Of a stretch of DNA of 45,421 nucleotides, positions 18,536 through 27,769 are shown piece by piece. Under the pieces are notes generated by a model. It was not told where the DNA came from. It made no database searches and worked only from the letters and a program-made list of their open reading frames with translations. The stretch comes from an uncultured Alphaproteobacteria bacterium. GTDB taxonomy: Bacteria > Pseudomonadota > Alphaproteobacteria > RF32 > CAG-239. Each line of letters opens with the position of its first letter. Within the stretch, counting starts at the first letter, position 1. Both the position numbers and the translations under genes were made by a program. The stretch spans positions 203,873 through 249,293 of the forward strand of contig CASFSV010000014.1 of assembly GCA_949297415.1 (NCBI GenBank), given 5' to 3'.

Positions 18536-20113
18536 GTGTTGGAAGCTGTTTTTAAATATCCACTTTCGTTTATTTTTACAGTGTGCTTGCTGTTATCTTT
18601 AGCAGCAGGCACATTTTTTGGCTCGGCATATCTTTCTATATCCGAAATATCTTTTTTTATTATCTCTATCGTTTGCACATTCATTCCCCAAACCACATTT
18701 CAGAGGTTCTCAGCCTTTTTATTATCGCTTTTTTGCTGTTCTATTTATTTAGTTTTTGAACTATCTCCGTTATACTTACTTATATCTGAACTCGTTGTTC
18801 TGGGATATTGCTGTTATTTACAACATTTTAAAGAACAAGCTATTTTGTTTTGCATTGTCGCATCGTCTTTTTGTTGTCATTTGGTTTATATTCAGACTAT
18901 TCCTGTAAATCTGTATCAACATGATCTTAATGGTATTCTTTTGTATATGAATAAGATATCACAAAATGGTTTTAATTGGAAAAATTTCAATCCTTGGTCT
19001 ATGTATTATCTTTTCCATCAGCCCTTACATTTTTTAATTCAAGCATATTTTTACGACTTTAGTATTTCCCTTTGGAATTCTGTTTCTCTGGCACAAGAAA
19101 CTTTGCAATATTTATCGTTACTTTTTGTTACAGTTACAACCATTGTAGTTGCATCTATTCTTAAAGAACTAAAAATTCCTTCCGCTCTATATTATTTTGC
19201 TCTTTTGCTCTTTGTTTTTAATCCTACACTTTTTCTTTTTTCCGGATATATTTCTGACGATACCCCCGTCCTTTTTTGGGGATGTTGTGTGATTTATTTT
19301 GCCATTAAATGGTTTAATACTGAAAAAACACATTATATAGTTTTGTGCGCAGGGTGTTTTGCTCTGGGCGTATTAACAAAATTATCTCTTTTAATGCTTG
19401 TTCCAGCTTTAGCCTTTCTCTTTTTATACAAACTATTTTATAAGCATTTTGTACATTCTGTTTGGCTGGATTTAAATCTTTTTATTATCATTGCTGTTCC
19501 TTTATCTTTAATTTGGATTGTTCGCAATCATATACTTTTTGATATGCAATTCTATAATGTTCCTGATACTTCTCCCAATGGACAAAATTTTTACTATTTA
19601 ACCTTTGTGGATAGGATTTTAGATTTTTCTCAACTTTTCACGCCTTTTATTCAAGCACCGACTGTTGTTGATGCAAATATGTGGTTAGCCCTTATTAAAA
19701 CAGAACTTTTCGGCGAGTGGAACTGGTCCTTGACTCATGCTTTCTTGTTGTATCCGGCTGTTCTCTTATATTCTTTCAATTTACTTATCAAAATTACGGT
19801 TTTACTTTCTTGTTGCTTCATCATCTATACCTCATTTAAAAGCAAGCTTTCATTTAACCCCATTCACGTGTTTTTTATTATTTTATACTTTACTTTATGG
19901 GGCTACAGCTTTAAATATGCTATGGATTATCCTTTTGCATGTTCTTCTGATTTCCGTTTATTCGCGTTGTTAATGCTTCCAGATATTGTTTTATTATCTT
20001 TGGCTTTAGATAAAACTTCTTATTTCTCGCAACAAAAAAAGGCAAACTTTTTGCTTGCCTTTGCTGTGTTATACGCTGTCCTTTCTTGTTTTATTTATAC
20101 TTGCGGACTTTAA
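18536..20113 (+). CDS. Multi-pass membrane protein, GT-C (GT39/PMT-like) glycosyltransferase candidate
   Basis: The 525-residue, very hydrophobic protein has about 11-13 membrane segments. The first large loop carries NLYQHDLNGILLYMNKISQ, with an acidic residue in the place used by GT-C enzymes, and FSGYISDDTPVLFWG later resembles the second conserved loop of that superfamily. It is Cys- and Phe-rich. The GTG start lies 15 bases after the TolC-like stop and follows AAGG, so the two are probably co-transcribed. Its stop codon touches the stop of the convergent DUF2155 gene with no base between. A minus-strand terminator is embedded in its 3' end. Substrate unknown. Confidence 0.65.
   Translation: MLEAVFKYPLSFIFTVCLLLSLAAGTFFGSAYLSISEISFFIISIVCTFIPQTTFQRFSAFLLSLFCCSIYLVFELSPLYLLISELVVLGYCCYLQHFKEQAILFCIVASSFCCHLVYIQTIPVNLYQHDLNGILLYMNKISQNGFNWKNFNPWSMYYLFHQPLHFLIQAYFYDFSISLWNSVSLAQETLQYLSLLFVTVTTIVVASILKELKIPSALYYFALLLFVFNPTLFLFSGYISDDTPVLFWGCCVIYFAIKWFNTEKTHYIVLCAGCFALGVLTKLSLLMLVPALAFLFLYKLFYKHFVHSVWLDLNLFIIIAVPLSLIWIVRNHILFDMQFYNVPDTSPNGQNFYYLTFVDRILDFSQLFTPFIQAPTVVDANMWLALIKTELFGEWNWSLTHAFLLYPAVLLYSFNLLIKITVLLSCCFIIYTSFKSKLSFNPIHVFFIILYFTLWGYSFKYAMDYPFACSSDFRLFALLMLPDIVLLSLALDKTSYFSQQKKANFLLAFAVLYAVLSCFIYTCGL
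20034..20062 (-). terminator. Terminator of the MCE operon, inside the convergent membrane-protein gene
   Basis: Read on the minus strand, AAAGGCAA pairs with TTGCCTTT (8 bp, loop of 9), then runs into seven T. It lies about 52 bases beyond the stop of the DUF2155 gene and within the last codons of the plus-strand membrane protein. Confidence 0.7.
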
Positions 20114-20893
20114 TTATTGATTTAGATAACGTAACTCTTCATCTATTGCTTCAGATATATCTTCATCACTACTATTTGTGGAAGATGTTTGTTTTATATC
20201 TTTTTCTGATGCCGAAGATGCTTCTTGCATTTTTGTAAATTGCAATAGATTTTGAGGTTCTGCTCCTTCTTCTATATCACTGACATAAGATGCAGAAGAT
20301 TCAGAAATATATGCTGGTGTTTCACGAATATCTTTTTCGATATCCCTATCCTGCTGCATGAATTCTTGAATTTGGATTACTTTTTCCTTAGTTTCATCGT
20401 TCGTTGAATTTTCGATGACTTCTGGTGTTGCTTTACTTTGAATTGTTTCTTTTGCCGGTAAATTATCTCTTTCTTTTAATTCTTCTTCACTCATCAATTT
20501 AGATGTGTCAACATCTGTATCAATACATTCCAATAACCAAACATCATATATTGGGTGTTCTATGGCATTTATTCCAGGAGTTGATGACACTAGCCAACCT
20601 CTAAATATGTTATATTCATCAGTTCCAAAACTTTTATCCGTTACATCTACAAATGCAAAATTTTCGGGAGTTTCTTCTGCCGGACGTTTCTTGCAAGATC
20701 TTAGTACCAGAGAAAAATCTCCAAAAGAAATTTTAGAATTTACCGGAACCGTAATCTTATTAACTCGCCCCGTTACTTTATCCATTGCCTGCATCAATGC
20801 TGCATTTGTAGGAATTTCCGCTGCAACTACCTGATTAACAGCGCCCAAAAACATTAGTGCAAAAACTGTTATAATCTTATTTCTCATCATCAT
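20114..20893 (-). CDS. DUF2155 periplasmic protein of the MCE/Mla locus
   Basis: The protein has a signal peptide (cleavage after VVAAE, near residue 25), then a conserved DUF2155 domain at about residues 40-135. The domain is recognised by the pattern DFSLVLRSC, AFVDV, IFRGWLVSSTPGINAIEHP.YDVWLLEC, with two conserved Cys. After that comes about 125 residues of low-complexity acidic, Ser/Thr/Glu-rich sequence. DUF2155 genes typically sit directly after mlaD in alphaproteobacteria, as here; the role is not established. Four start codons in a row (GTG then three ATG, 20896-20885) overlap the end of the MCE gene, so the exact start is uncertain. Confidence 0.83.
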   Translation of the reverse strand: MMMRNKIITVFALMFLGAVNQVVAAEIPTNAALMQAMDKVTGRVNKITVPVNSKISFGDFSLVLRSCKKRPAEETPENFAFVDVTDKSFGTDEYNIFRGWLVSSTPGINAIEHPIYDVWLLECIDTDVDTSKLMSEEELKERDNLPAKETIQSKATPEVIENSTNDETKEKVIQIQEFMQQDRDIEKDIRETPAYISESSASYVSDIEEGAEPQNLLQFTKMQEASSASEKDIKQTSSTNSSDEDISEAIDEELRYLNQ

Positions 20894-21335
20894 CACCCGT
20901 TACCATAAATATAATTTCTCCGACCATATCTTCTAAAGACTTTGCATCTTTTGTATTTGCTGCCGTACTTCCCGGTGTTAATTTATTTGTAGATTGTCCT
21001 GGTTCTATCTTTATGAATTTATCGCCCATCAATCCATCGCCGGCAATGGTAACTTCACTATCTTCTGGCAAAATAATATCTGGTCTTAGGCTCATTTTGA
21101 CATCAACCATATAATCTTCCGGATTAATGGATTGGGATAAAACTGTTCCTACTTTAATACCATTTATGCGTACATCCGCACCTGTATTTAAGCCGCCAAC
21201 TTTTAAAAATCTTGCATTGATTTCATATCCTTTTACAACTTGCAAATCTGATACTCTGTATGCAAATACCATAAAAAGGGCTGCTACAGCCAGTACGACC
21301 AACCCCATTATTGTTTCTACCGGTTTTTTATTCAT
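20877..21335 (-). CDS. mlaD: MlaD-like MCE-domain protein, downstream copy
   Basis: The 152-residue protein has one N-terminal membrane anchor (about residues 8-25) and one MCE domain. Its motifs are ARFLKVGGLNTGADVRINGIKVGTV and GLMGDKFIKIEPG. MCE proteins of this type form a hexameric ring in the inner membrane that passes phospholipids between MlaFE and periplasmic MlaC. The C-terminus is acidic (DDDEK). AGGAG precedes the ATG. It lies 18 bases after a second MCE gene and overlaps the DUF2155 gene. No MlaE or MlaF gene is adjacent in the window. Confidence 0.87.
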   Translation of the reverse strand: MNKKPVETIMGLVVLAVAALFMVFAYRVSDLQVVKGYEINARFLKVGGLNTGADVRINGIKVGTVLSQSINPEDYMVDVKMSLRPDIILPEDSEVTIAGDGLMGDKFIKIEPGQSTNKLTPGSTAANTKDAKSLEDMVGEIIFMVTGDDDEK

Positions 21336-21353
21336 TTCATACTCCTTTTATTA

Positions 21354-21851
21354 CTAATTATTCTCTGATGCTTGTTTAGCTTTTTTGCTTTTTCCAAGTG
21401 ATATAATTCTATCTAATAACTCTTCCAGCACCATTGCATCCTGGGTAAAGCCAATACTTCCGTTCGGTTGGAGATATTCTTCGGCTCCGCCTACATCTAT
21501 CTCTACATATTTACCGCCTATAAGTCCGAAGCTGACTATTGAGGCGCTGCTATCTTCCGGTATTCTATATTCTTTACCTATTTCCATCGTCAGCTTAGTG
21601 CGAAAATCTTTATCCAATTCCGCTGAGGTTACTCTTCCTATATTTACACCCGACAACCTTACGGCATCTCCTACATTTAGTCCATCCGTTCGTCCGAAGC
21701 TTGCATATATATTATATGTTCCTCCATCTTGTTGACCTTTTATTGAGGCATTATGTGAAATTGTTATAAATACTCCTACAAATATTGCCATCAAGGATAT
21801 TATACCGATGCGAATCGTCTTCATCTCTTCTTTGGTATATTTTTCTTCCAC
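21354..21851 (-). CDS. MlaD-like MCE-domain protein, upstream copy
   Basis: The 165-residue protein has one membrane span (about 13-30) and one MCE domain (about 40-120) with ASFGRTDGLNVGDAVRLSGVNIGRV and FGLIGGKYVEIDVGG. It starts with GTG after GGAG. It is clearly related to the following MCE gene but divergent: about the same length, similar motifs, a different cytoplasmic start and a different C-terminus. The pair may assemble a mixed ring, or each may make its own complex. It is the first gene of a three-gene minus-strand operon and is divergent from an ABC ATPase gene. Confidence 0.85.
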   Translation of the reverse strand: MEEKYTKEEMKTIRIGIISLMAIFVGVFITISHNASIKGQQDGGTYNIYASFGRTDGLNVGDAVRLSGVNIGRVTSAELDKDFRTKLTMEIGKEYRIPEDSSASIVSFGLIGGKYVEIDVGGAEEYLQPNGSIGFTQDAMVLEELLDRIISLGKSKKAKQASENN

Positions 21852-22005
21852 CTTATTTCTCCCTATAGACTACTAATTTGCTTTCTTATACCCTATAAAT
21901 AATTTTTTGTCATCATTAGTTTTACTATTTGAAACGAAATTGTGAAATTTTTAAACATTTTTTGCTATTGATTTAGTCAGTAAAATTTATTTTAAGGTTT
22001 TGTAT

Positions 22006-22725
22006 ATGATTGCTATTCAACGGGTCACTCAAAAGTTTGATAAAAAAATTGCTCTTGATGATATTTCTCTTGAGCTTAATTCCGGTGAGGTTATCGCTCT
22101 TATTGGAGAAAATGGCGCAGGAAAATCTACTCTGATGCGTATTATTTGCGGTTATATCAAATCAACTTCTGGAAATATAAAAATTTTTAATCATGATATT
22201 GAAACAGATCGAATTCACGCTCTCCTGCATATAGGTTATGTTCCCGAAATATCTTCTTTATATGGAGATATGACTGTTTTTGATTTTTTGAAATGGATTG
22301 CCAAATTATGGAATATCTCTGATTTTAATACTGCTATCATAGAGGCTGCTCAACAAATGCAAATCATTGATGTTTTAGCCGATAAAATTGAAACATTATC
22401 CAAAGGTTATAAAAAAAGAGTGGAAATAGCCTCTGCAATTTTACATCGCCCTAAAATCCTTATTTTAGACGAACCAACGGATGGTCTTGACCCGAACCAA
22501 AAGCAGCATATTCGGGATTTTATGAAGTCTTACGCTAAAGATAATTTGGTTTTGGTTTCTACTCATGTTTTAGAAGATGCCGGAATTGCGAATCGTGTTG
22601 TTATGCTTTCTCATGGAAAACTGATCGGAAATATGACAATGAAAGATTTCAAAAAAATTTCTAAAACAGGTAATCTTAATGATGCTTTTCGTATCTTAAG
22701 TTCTACAAAAAAGGAGAAAAAATGA
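22006..22725 (+). CDS. ABC transporter ATP-binding protein (GldA-like)
   Basis: The 239-residue ATPase has Walker A GENGAGKST at residues 34-42, the signature LSKGYKKR, Walker B ILILDEPTDGLD and a switch His (STHVLEDA). The signature has LSKGY rather than LSGGQ, as in the GldA/CcmA-like branch that partners ABC-2 permeases. ATG 22006 follows AAGG; a TTG two codons upstream is less likely. The stop overlaps the permease start by 4 bases. It forms an operon with the fused permease and a DUF4340-like gene. The substrate is unknown. Confidence 0.9.
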   Translation: MIAIQRVTQKFDKKIALDDISLELNSGEVIALIGENGAGKSTLMRIICGYIKSTSGNIKIFNHDIETDRIHALLHIGYVPEISSLYGDMTVFDFLKWIAKLWNISDFNTAIIEAAQQMQIIDVLADKIETLSKGYKKRVEIASAILHRPKILILDEPTDGLDPNQKQHIRDFMKSYAKDNLVLVSTHVLEDAGIANRVVMLSHGKLIGNMTMKDFKKISKTGNLNDAFRILSSTKKEKK

Positions 22726-25097
22726 AACAATTTTTAGTACAGCTTTCAAAAGAATTTCAAATGCTTTTTTGTAGTGTGAGCGCTTACATTATTATGGCTG
22801 CTTACTATATTTTTTCCATGTTTTCTACCTTTTATATCGGAGATTACTTTTTAAGAGAATCCGAGATTATGAATGCTTTTTTCTCTTTACAGCCTATCAT
22901 TTTAACTTTGATTATTCCTGCTGTCACGATGCGCCTATGGGCTGAAGAGACTAAGAGCGGAACTTTAGAACTTTTGCTTACCCAACCTATTAGCTTTTCG
23001 AAACTCGTTTTAGCTAAATTTTTTGCTGCTTTTTTGTTTTTTATTCTATTGCTTATTTCTTCTTTCTTTTTATTTTGGATATCATCGCTTTTATCTGTGT
23101 TAGATTATGGGGTAACTCTTTCCGGTTATATTGGCTTGATGCTTTGCGGAGCTTTTTTCACGGCCATCGGTTGCTTGATTTCCGCTTTGTGTAAGAATAA
23201 TATTTTGAGTTATATTTATACTATTTTCGCACTCTTTATTCTTACACAATTTGAATTTACTACCTTACATTCAATACCCCTATCTGACTTAAATTTTGAA
23301 AATAATTATAATGCTTTTTTAAGTGGAATTTTGGCGTGGAATAATATTTTTTATTTTTTATTCGCAACCACTTTATGTTTGTGGTTAAACGTTGTTGCTA
23401 TGGAATATAAACGTACTAATACTTCTTTTGATAAAAAATGCTTTTACTTTTTTACTTGTTTACTTGTTTCTTTATTCTTCTGCAGTGTTTTGAGTATTGC
23501 TTTTGTTTGGACACACTCTTTTGATATTACTGATGAAAAAAAATATACACTCAATTCTGATGATAAAACTTTTTTACAGGGATTGGATAAGCGCATTGAT
23601 ATCACTCTCTACGAATCTAAAAATCAAAGGCAAAATGCAAACTCCAGTTATGCCGTATATGCCCAATTTATAGAAAAAATTTTGCAACTTATTGAAAAAC
23701 ATTCTGGTGGTGCTGTACGCTCTGAAATTGTTTGGGTTGAGCCTTTTAGTCAATTAGAACAACGGCTAACTCAGGAAAATCATATTCCTTATAGCACCGA
23801 TAAATTTGAGCAGAAAATTTTTTTGGCTGCTGAGTTTTCCAGTAATGAAGGTGGAACATATTTTATCAATTCATTTAGTAATCTGCGACAGAATTTGCTA
23901 GAATCGGATTTTATGCGAGCTCTTAAACATTTTAATCTACCTCGTTCTCAAGTCGTTGTTGTTGCTAAAGACAAAGATCTTGAAGAAATGAACGCCTTTA
24001 AAGGAATTTTACAAGAATTTTATCAAGTTAAGTATGTTGATTTACCTCCATTTTTTATTCCGGCTGAATATAAATTTGTAATTTTGATAAACCCCAAAGA
24101 ACTCTCTACAGAAGCGTTATTAGCTATGGAACAATATGTTCTTAACGGCGGTACTTTAATTATTTTTGCAGAACCTAAATCTATTACTCAAACTAAAGGT
24201 AAACCGTTAATTACTTTTCTGCAGAACTTTGGTATTTCCCCTATTCCTACTGAAATTATTCAGGATAATTCAAATAAAAATCAACTGGCCATATTTCCCT
24301 CTGTTGTCAGCTATGATGACTTGAAACAAGGTATTCGTTCCGTTATCGTTAATGAAGCCGGTAAGATAAATCTTAAATCAGACAATGACTTCAAAACTTT
24401 TCCTATTTTGAGTACTTTTAATAATATTTCGGCAGCTCTGTCTATGGGAAAATATACGTCTAATTATCTCAATTTAGCCGTTATGGGACAACATATTGAA
24501 CCATCTTCCGTTCAAGATGGGCGCGTGCTTTTCTTTTATGATACAGATTTGCTTAAAGATTATCTTTTTGTTTCTTCTGAATCTAAAGGTACTGATTTTT
24601 ATCAAATTGTACCAACAGCCGATAATATGTTGTTCTTATTAAGACTATTTGATTTCGCAGCAGAATCTCAAATTGAAAAATCCCTTACTTATAATCATTA
24701 TGCACTAAATAAATCTAGTATCGGAAATGCTATTTTAGATTATATTAACCAATATTACAAAGACCAAATTCAAGAATTGGAAGATAATATAAAACGCTAT
24801 ACAACCCGAAAAGAGCATTTTTATGATAGCCTAAAAGCTAGAGGGTTTGCCTCAATTAAAAATATAGGGGATATCAGTTCTATCGAACAGAAATTAGATG
24901 AAAATAAAAATCAATTATACAAAATAAAATCTGAAATTGCTCAGTATTATCAATCTGCCATTATGATTTTTACTGTCTTTTTCACTTTCGGAATTCCTTT
25001 GTTATTGCTGGGATTTCTAATTATCTTGAATGTCTTTGTTAAAAAAATTCGTTTGAAAAAAATTAGGAGATTGATTGATGCTTCTCAAACACATTAA
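22722..25097 (+). CDS. Fused ABC-2 permease and GldG-like auxiliary protein
   Basis: The 791-residue protein joins two parts. Residues 1-about 260 form an ABC-2 (GldF-like) permease with six membrane spans and the typical RLWAEETKSGTLELLLTQP loop. From about residue 265 a large extracytoplasmic ABC_transp_aux (GldG-like) domain follows: ITDEKKYTLN, LDKRIDITLYES, VVAKDKDLEEM, then a Rossmann-like LNGGTLIIFAEP. A coiled coil (about 690-750) and a final membrane span end the protein. In gliding Bacteroidetes these are separate genes, gldF and gldG; fused or adjacent forms also occur in other bacteria. GGAG precedes the ATG. The function here is unknown and need not relate to gliding. Confidence 0.82.
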   Translation: MKQFLVQLSKEFQMLFCSVSAYIIMAAYYIFSMFSTFYIGDYFLRESEIMNAFFSLQPIILTLIIPAVTMRLWAEETKSGTLELLLTQPISFSKLVLAKFFAAFLFFILLLISSFFLFWISSLLSVLDYGVTLSGYIGLMLCGAFFTAIGCLISALCKNNILSYIYTIFALFILTQFEFTTLHSIPLSDLNFENNYNAFLSGILAWNNIFYFLFATTLCLWLNVVAMEYKRTNTSFDKKCFYFFTCLLVSLFFCSVLSIAFVWTHSFDITDEKKYTLNSDDKTFLQGLDKRIDITLYESKNQRQNANSSYAVYAQFIEKILQLIEKHSGGAVRSEIVWVEPFSQLEQRLTQENHIPYSTDKFEQKIFLAAEFSSNEGGTYFINSFSNLRQNLLESDFMRALKHFNLPRSQVVVVAKDKDLEEMNAFKGILQEFYQVKYVDLPPFFIPAEYKFVILINPKELSTEALLAMEQYVLNGGTLIIFAEPKSITQTKGKPLITFLQNFGISPIPTEIIQDNSNKNQLAIFPSVVSYDDLKQGIRSVIVNEAGKINLKSDNDFKTFPILSTFNNISAALSMGKYTSNYLNLAVMGQHIEPSSVQDGRVLFFYDTDLLKDYLFVSSESKGTDFYQIVPTADNMLFLLRLFDFAAESQIEKSLTYNHYALNKSSIGNAILDYINQYYKDQIQELEDNIKRYTTRKEHFYDSLKARGFASIKNIGDISSIEQKLDENKNQLYKIKSEIAQYYQSAIMIFTVFFTFGIPLLLLGFLIILNVFVKKIRLKKIRRLIDASQTH

Positions 25098-26022
25098 AAT
25101 TGCGCTTATACTTCTCCTCTTTATTATTCCTCTTTTTGCTTATGCTATTTATGTAAATGGTACTCGTATTCATCTTCTTTCCAGAGGAAATTATTTCTTT
25201 GATTTAACAAGAAATCGGGCTGATATTACGCAGATTAAATTTATTTTTCCAGACAAAACGGCTCTTCATATTACAAAAACAGATGATTTTTGGAGAATTA
25301 AAGAAGCTGATAATTATTATGCTGCTTTTGCTAAAATAAATGCTTTAGTTAATTTAATCCGTAGCACTGTTATTTACCGAGCTGATGCTATTCAAGAAAA
25401 AGAATTATCTTTGTTTAGTAATCCATTAAAAATTATTAGTATGGATAGTTCCGGAAATATTGTTGATGAGGCTACTATTGCTCCCCTAAAAGACGGTAAT
25501 AAATATTACTATGCTTTACTTAATAATGACGGTTTTCTTTATCAACTAAACAGCAATTTTGAATTATCCTCTCACGTTATGGATTGGGTGCAAATGCCAT
25601 TGTTTGCTTTTAATGTTTCCCATGTTAAACGCATAAAAACTGATGACTTTGAAGTCTATCGACGTTTTGATAGTGAAAATTTTAAAGATGTAAATTCTTC
25701 TGAAGAATATTCTCATTTGCAAAAATTTATTGATAATTTCTGGTATTTAAGTGCTACAGAAATTAAACAGGCAACTCATTTTGATATTGAGAAATTTTCA
25801 AAACTAAAACATTTTAGTATCACCCTGTTCAACGGAATTATTTATGAAATTAACCTTTATTCCTTAAATGGTAATTATTGGATTTCTGTTCATCTAAGTA
25901 GAGAAGGTTTAATCAGTAAATCTTCTTTACAGCAAATAAAAGAAAATGGTTTACTGTATGATGGGTGGTTTTTCAAAATTGATCCAGATAAAGGAGCTAT
26001 TCTTTCTGAATTTGTATTATAA
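25078..26022 (+). CDS. DUF4340-like membrane-anchored protein of the GldFG-type ABC operon
   Basis: The 314-residue protein has one N-terminal membrane span or signal anchor (about residues 5-24), then a beta-rich outer domain with repeated patterns of the DUF4340 type: FDLTRNRADITQIKF, LHITKTDDFWRI, A..A.INALVNLI, FSNPLKIISM. DUF4340 genes commonly follow gldG-like genes and probably form part of the same transporter, but no biochemical role is established. The ATG at 25078 follows AGGAGA and overlaps the permease gene by 20 bases. A bidirectional terminator follows. Confidence 0.72.
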   Translation: MLLKHIKIALILLLFIIPLFAYAIYVNGTRIHLLSRGNYFFDLTRNRADITQIKFIFPDKTALHITKTDDFWRIKEADNYYAAFAKINALVNLIRSTVIYRADAIQEKELSLFSNPLKIISMDSSGNIVDEATIAPLKDGNKYYYALLNNDGFLYQLNSNFELSSHVMDWVQMPLFAFNVSHVKRIKTDDFEVYRRFDSENFKDVNSSEEYSHLQKFIDNFWYLSATEIKQATHFDIEKFSKLKHFSITLFNGIIYEINLYSLNGNYWISVHLSREGLISKSSLQQIKENGLLYDGWFFKIDPDKGAILSEFVL

Positions 26023-26056
26023 AATAAAACCGGTATTTCTACCGGTTTTATTTTTT
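26021..26056. terminator. Bidirectional terminator between the DUF4340 gene and ettA
   Basis: Perfect 15-bp stem AAAATAAAACCGGTA / TACCGGTTTTATTTT with a TTTC loop (26021-26035 and 26040-26054). The A-rich left foot and T-rich right foot make it work on both strands. It includes the stop codon of the plus-strand gene and touches the stop of ettA. Confidence 0.9.
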
Positions 26057-27734
26057 AGCGCTCCAATTTTTTGTATCTGACGCGATGAGGATTACAGGCA
26101 TCTTCACCCAGACGATGTATCTTATCTTTTTCGTAATCTTCAAAGTTACCTTCAAACCACTCTACATGTCCTTCATCCTCATAGGCCAAAATATGCGTTG
26201 CTAAACGGTCTAAGAACCATCTATCGTGAGAGGTTACCAGAACACACCCCGGATAGTTCATAATTCCTTCTTCAAGAGAACGCAATGTGTCTACATCCAA
26301 ATCGTTTGTCGGCTCGTCCAGCAGAATTACATTTGCGCCTTTTTTTAACATTTTCGCCAAGTGCACACGGTTTCTTTCACCACCTGATAATTGGCCTATT
26401 TTCTTTTGTTGATCTGTTCCTTTGAAATTAAACTGCCCCACATATGCTCTTGATGGCATTTGTTTTTTTCCGAGTTCAATAATATCTAATCCATCAGATA
26501 TTTCTTCCCATATTGTTTTATTGGCATCCAGCTCATCGCGACTTTGGTCTACATAACCTAAGTCTACGGTTTCACCGATAATTATCTCGCCGTTATCCGG
26601 TTTTTCTTGTCCGGTTATCATTCTAAACAAAGTCGTTTTACCTGCTCCATTTGGACCAATAATTCCTACAATTGCGCCCTTCGGAATCTTAAAGGATAAA
26701 TTATCTATAAGCACTCTATCACCATACGCCTTAGAAATATTTTTGGCTTCTATTACCATATCTCCCAATCTTTCACTCATCGGAATATTGATATATGCTT
26801 GGGTAATTTGTTCTTTTGATGTTTCTGCTAATAACTCTTCATAAGCATTAATACGGGCTTTTGATTTTGCTTGTCTTGCTTTTGGATTTTTACGGATCCA
26901 TTCCAATTCGTTTGCTAAAGTCTTTTGGCGAGCACTTTCTTCACGAGCCTCTTGTTCTATACGCTTTTGCTTTTGCTCCAGCCAAGAGGTATAGTTTCCT
27001 TCATAAGGAATACCTTGTCCTCTGTCTAATTCCAAAATCCATCCAGTTACGTTATCCAAGAAATATCTGTCGTGTGTTACCATCACAACTGTTCCTTTGT
27101 AATCACGTAAATGATGTTCCAACCATGCAACAGATTCCGCATCCAAATGGTTTGTTGGTTCATCCAGCAATAGCATGTCTGGTTTTGACAGCAATAAACG
27201 ACACAGTGCTACACGTCTTTTTTCTCCACCAGATAATTTTGTTACATCAGCATCTGCCGGAGGGCAACGCAACGCATCCATCGCAATTTGTACAGTTCTT
27301 TCTATATCCCATCCGTTTGCTGCATCAATTTTCTCTTGTAGAGTTGCTTGCTCCTCTATCAGAGCATTCATCTCATCATCTGACATCGGTTCTGCAAACT
27401 TCATTGAAACTTCTTCAAAACGCTTTAATAGAGCAACAGTTTCACCTAAGCCATCCATCACATTTTCCATAACATTTTTAGCGGGATCTAATTTCGGCTC
27501 TTGCTCTAAATAACCTACTTTTACACCTTCGGCAGCCCACGCTTCACCATTAAATTCTTTATCCACTCCAGCCATAATTTTTAGTAATGTTGATTTACCG
27601 GCGCCATTTACACCTAGTACTCCAATTTTTGCTCCGGGGAAAAATGACAAGCTGATATTTTTGAACAATTCTTTTCCTCCCGGAAATACTTTGCTCAAAT
27701 TTTGCATGACATAAATGTATTGATATGAGGCCAT
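26055..27734 (-). CDS. ettA: Energy-dependent translational throttle protein EttA (ABC-F)
   Basis: The 559-residue soluble ABC-F protein has two ATPase domains and no membrane segment. Walker A motifs are GVNGAGKST (41-49) and GPNGAGKTT. The signatures are LSGGEKRR and LSGGERNR, and both Walker B motifs end in DEPTNHLD or DEPTNDLD. The linker between domains is the tRNA-interaction (PtIM) region, rich in charged residues. EttA binds the ribosomal E site and gates the first peptide bond according to ATP/ADP level. Length and the N-terminal [12 protein letters not shown] match EttA rather than Uup or YheS. A small secreted unknown lies 35 bases upstream, probably in the same transcript. Confidence 0.95.
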   Translation of the reverse strand: MASYQYIYVMQNLSKVFPGGKELFKNISLSFFPGAKIGVLGVNGAGKSTLLKIMAGVDKEFNGEAWAAEGVKVGYLEQEPKLDPAKNVMENVMDGLGETVALLKRFEEVSMKFAEPMSDDEMNALIEEQATLQEKIDAANGWDIERTVQIAMDALRCPPADADVTKLSGGEKRRVALCRLLLSKPDMLLLDEPTNHLDAESVAWLEHHLRDYKGTVVMVTHDRYFLDNVTGWILELDRGQGIPYEGNYTSWLEQKQKRIEQEAREESARQKTLANELEWIRKNPKARQAKSKARINAYEELLAETSKEQITQAYINIPMSERLGDMVIEAKNISKAYGDRVLIDNLSFKIPKGAIVGIIGPNGAGKTTLFRMITGQEKPDNGEIIIGETVDLGYVDQSRDELDANKTIWEEISDGLDIIELGKKQMPSRAYVGQFNFKGTDQQKKIGQLSGGERNRVHLAKMLKKGANVILLDEPTNDLDVDTLRSLEEGIMNYPGCVLVTSHDRWFLDRLATHILAYEDEGHVEWFEGNFEDYEKDKIHRLGEDACNPHRVRYKKLER

Positions 27735-27769
27735 TATTTTCTTCCTTTACCTTTTTTAGATTATAGAGT

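Noticed and set aside
26861..27472. 203-codon open frame on the plus strand
   Set aside because: It is the antisense of ettA; it has no ribosome site and a Leu/His-rich composition typical of a shadow frame.
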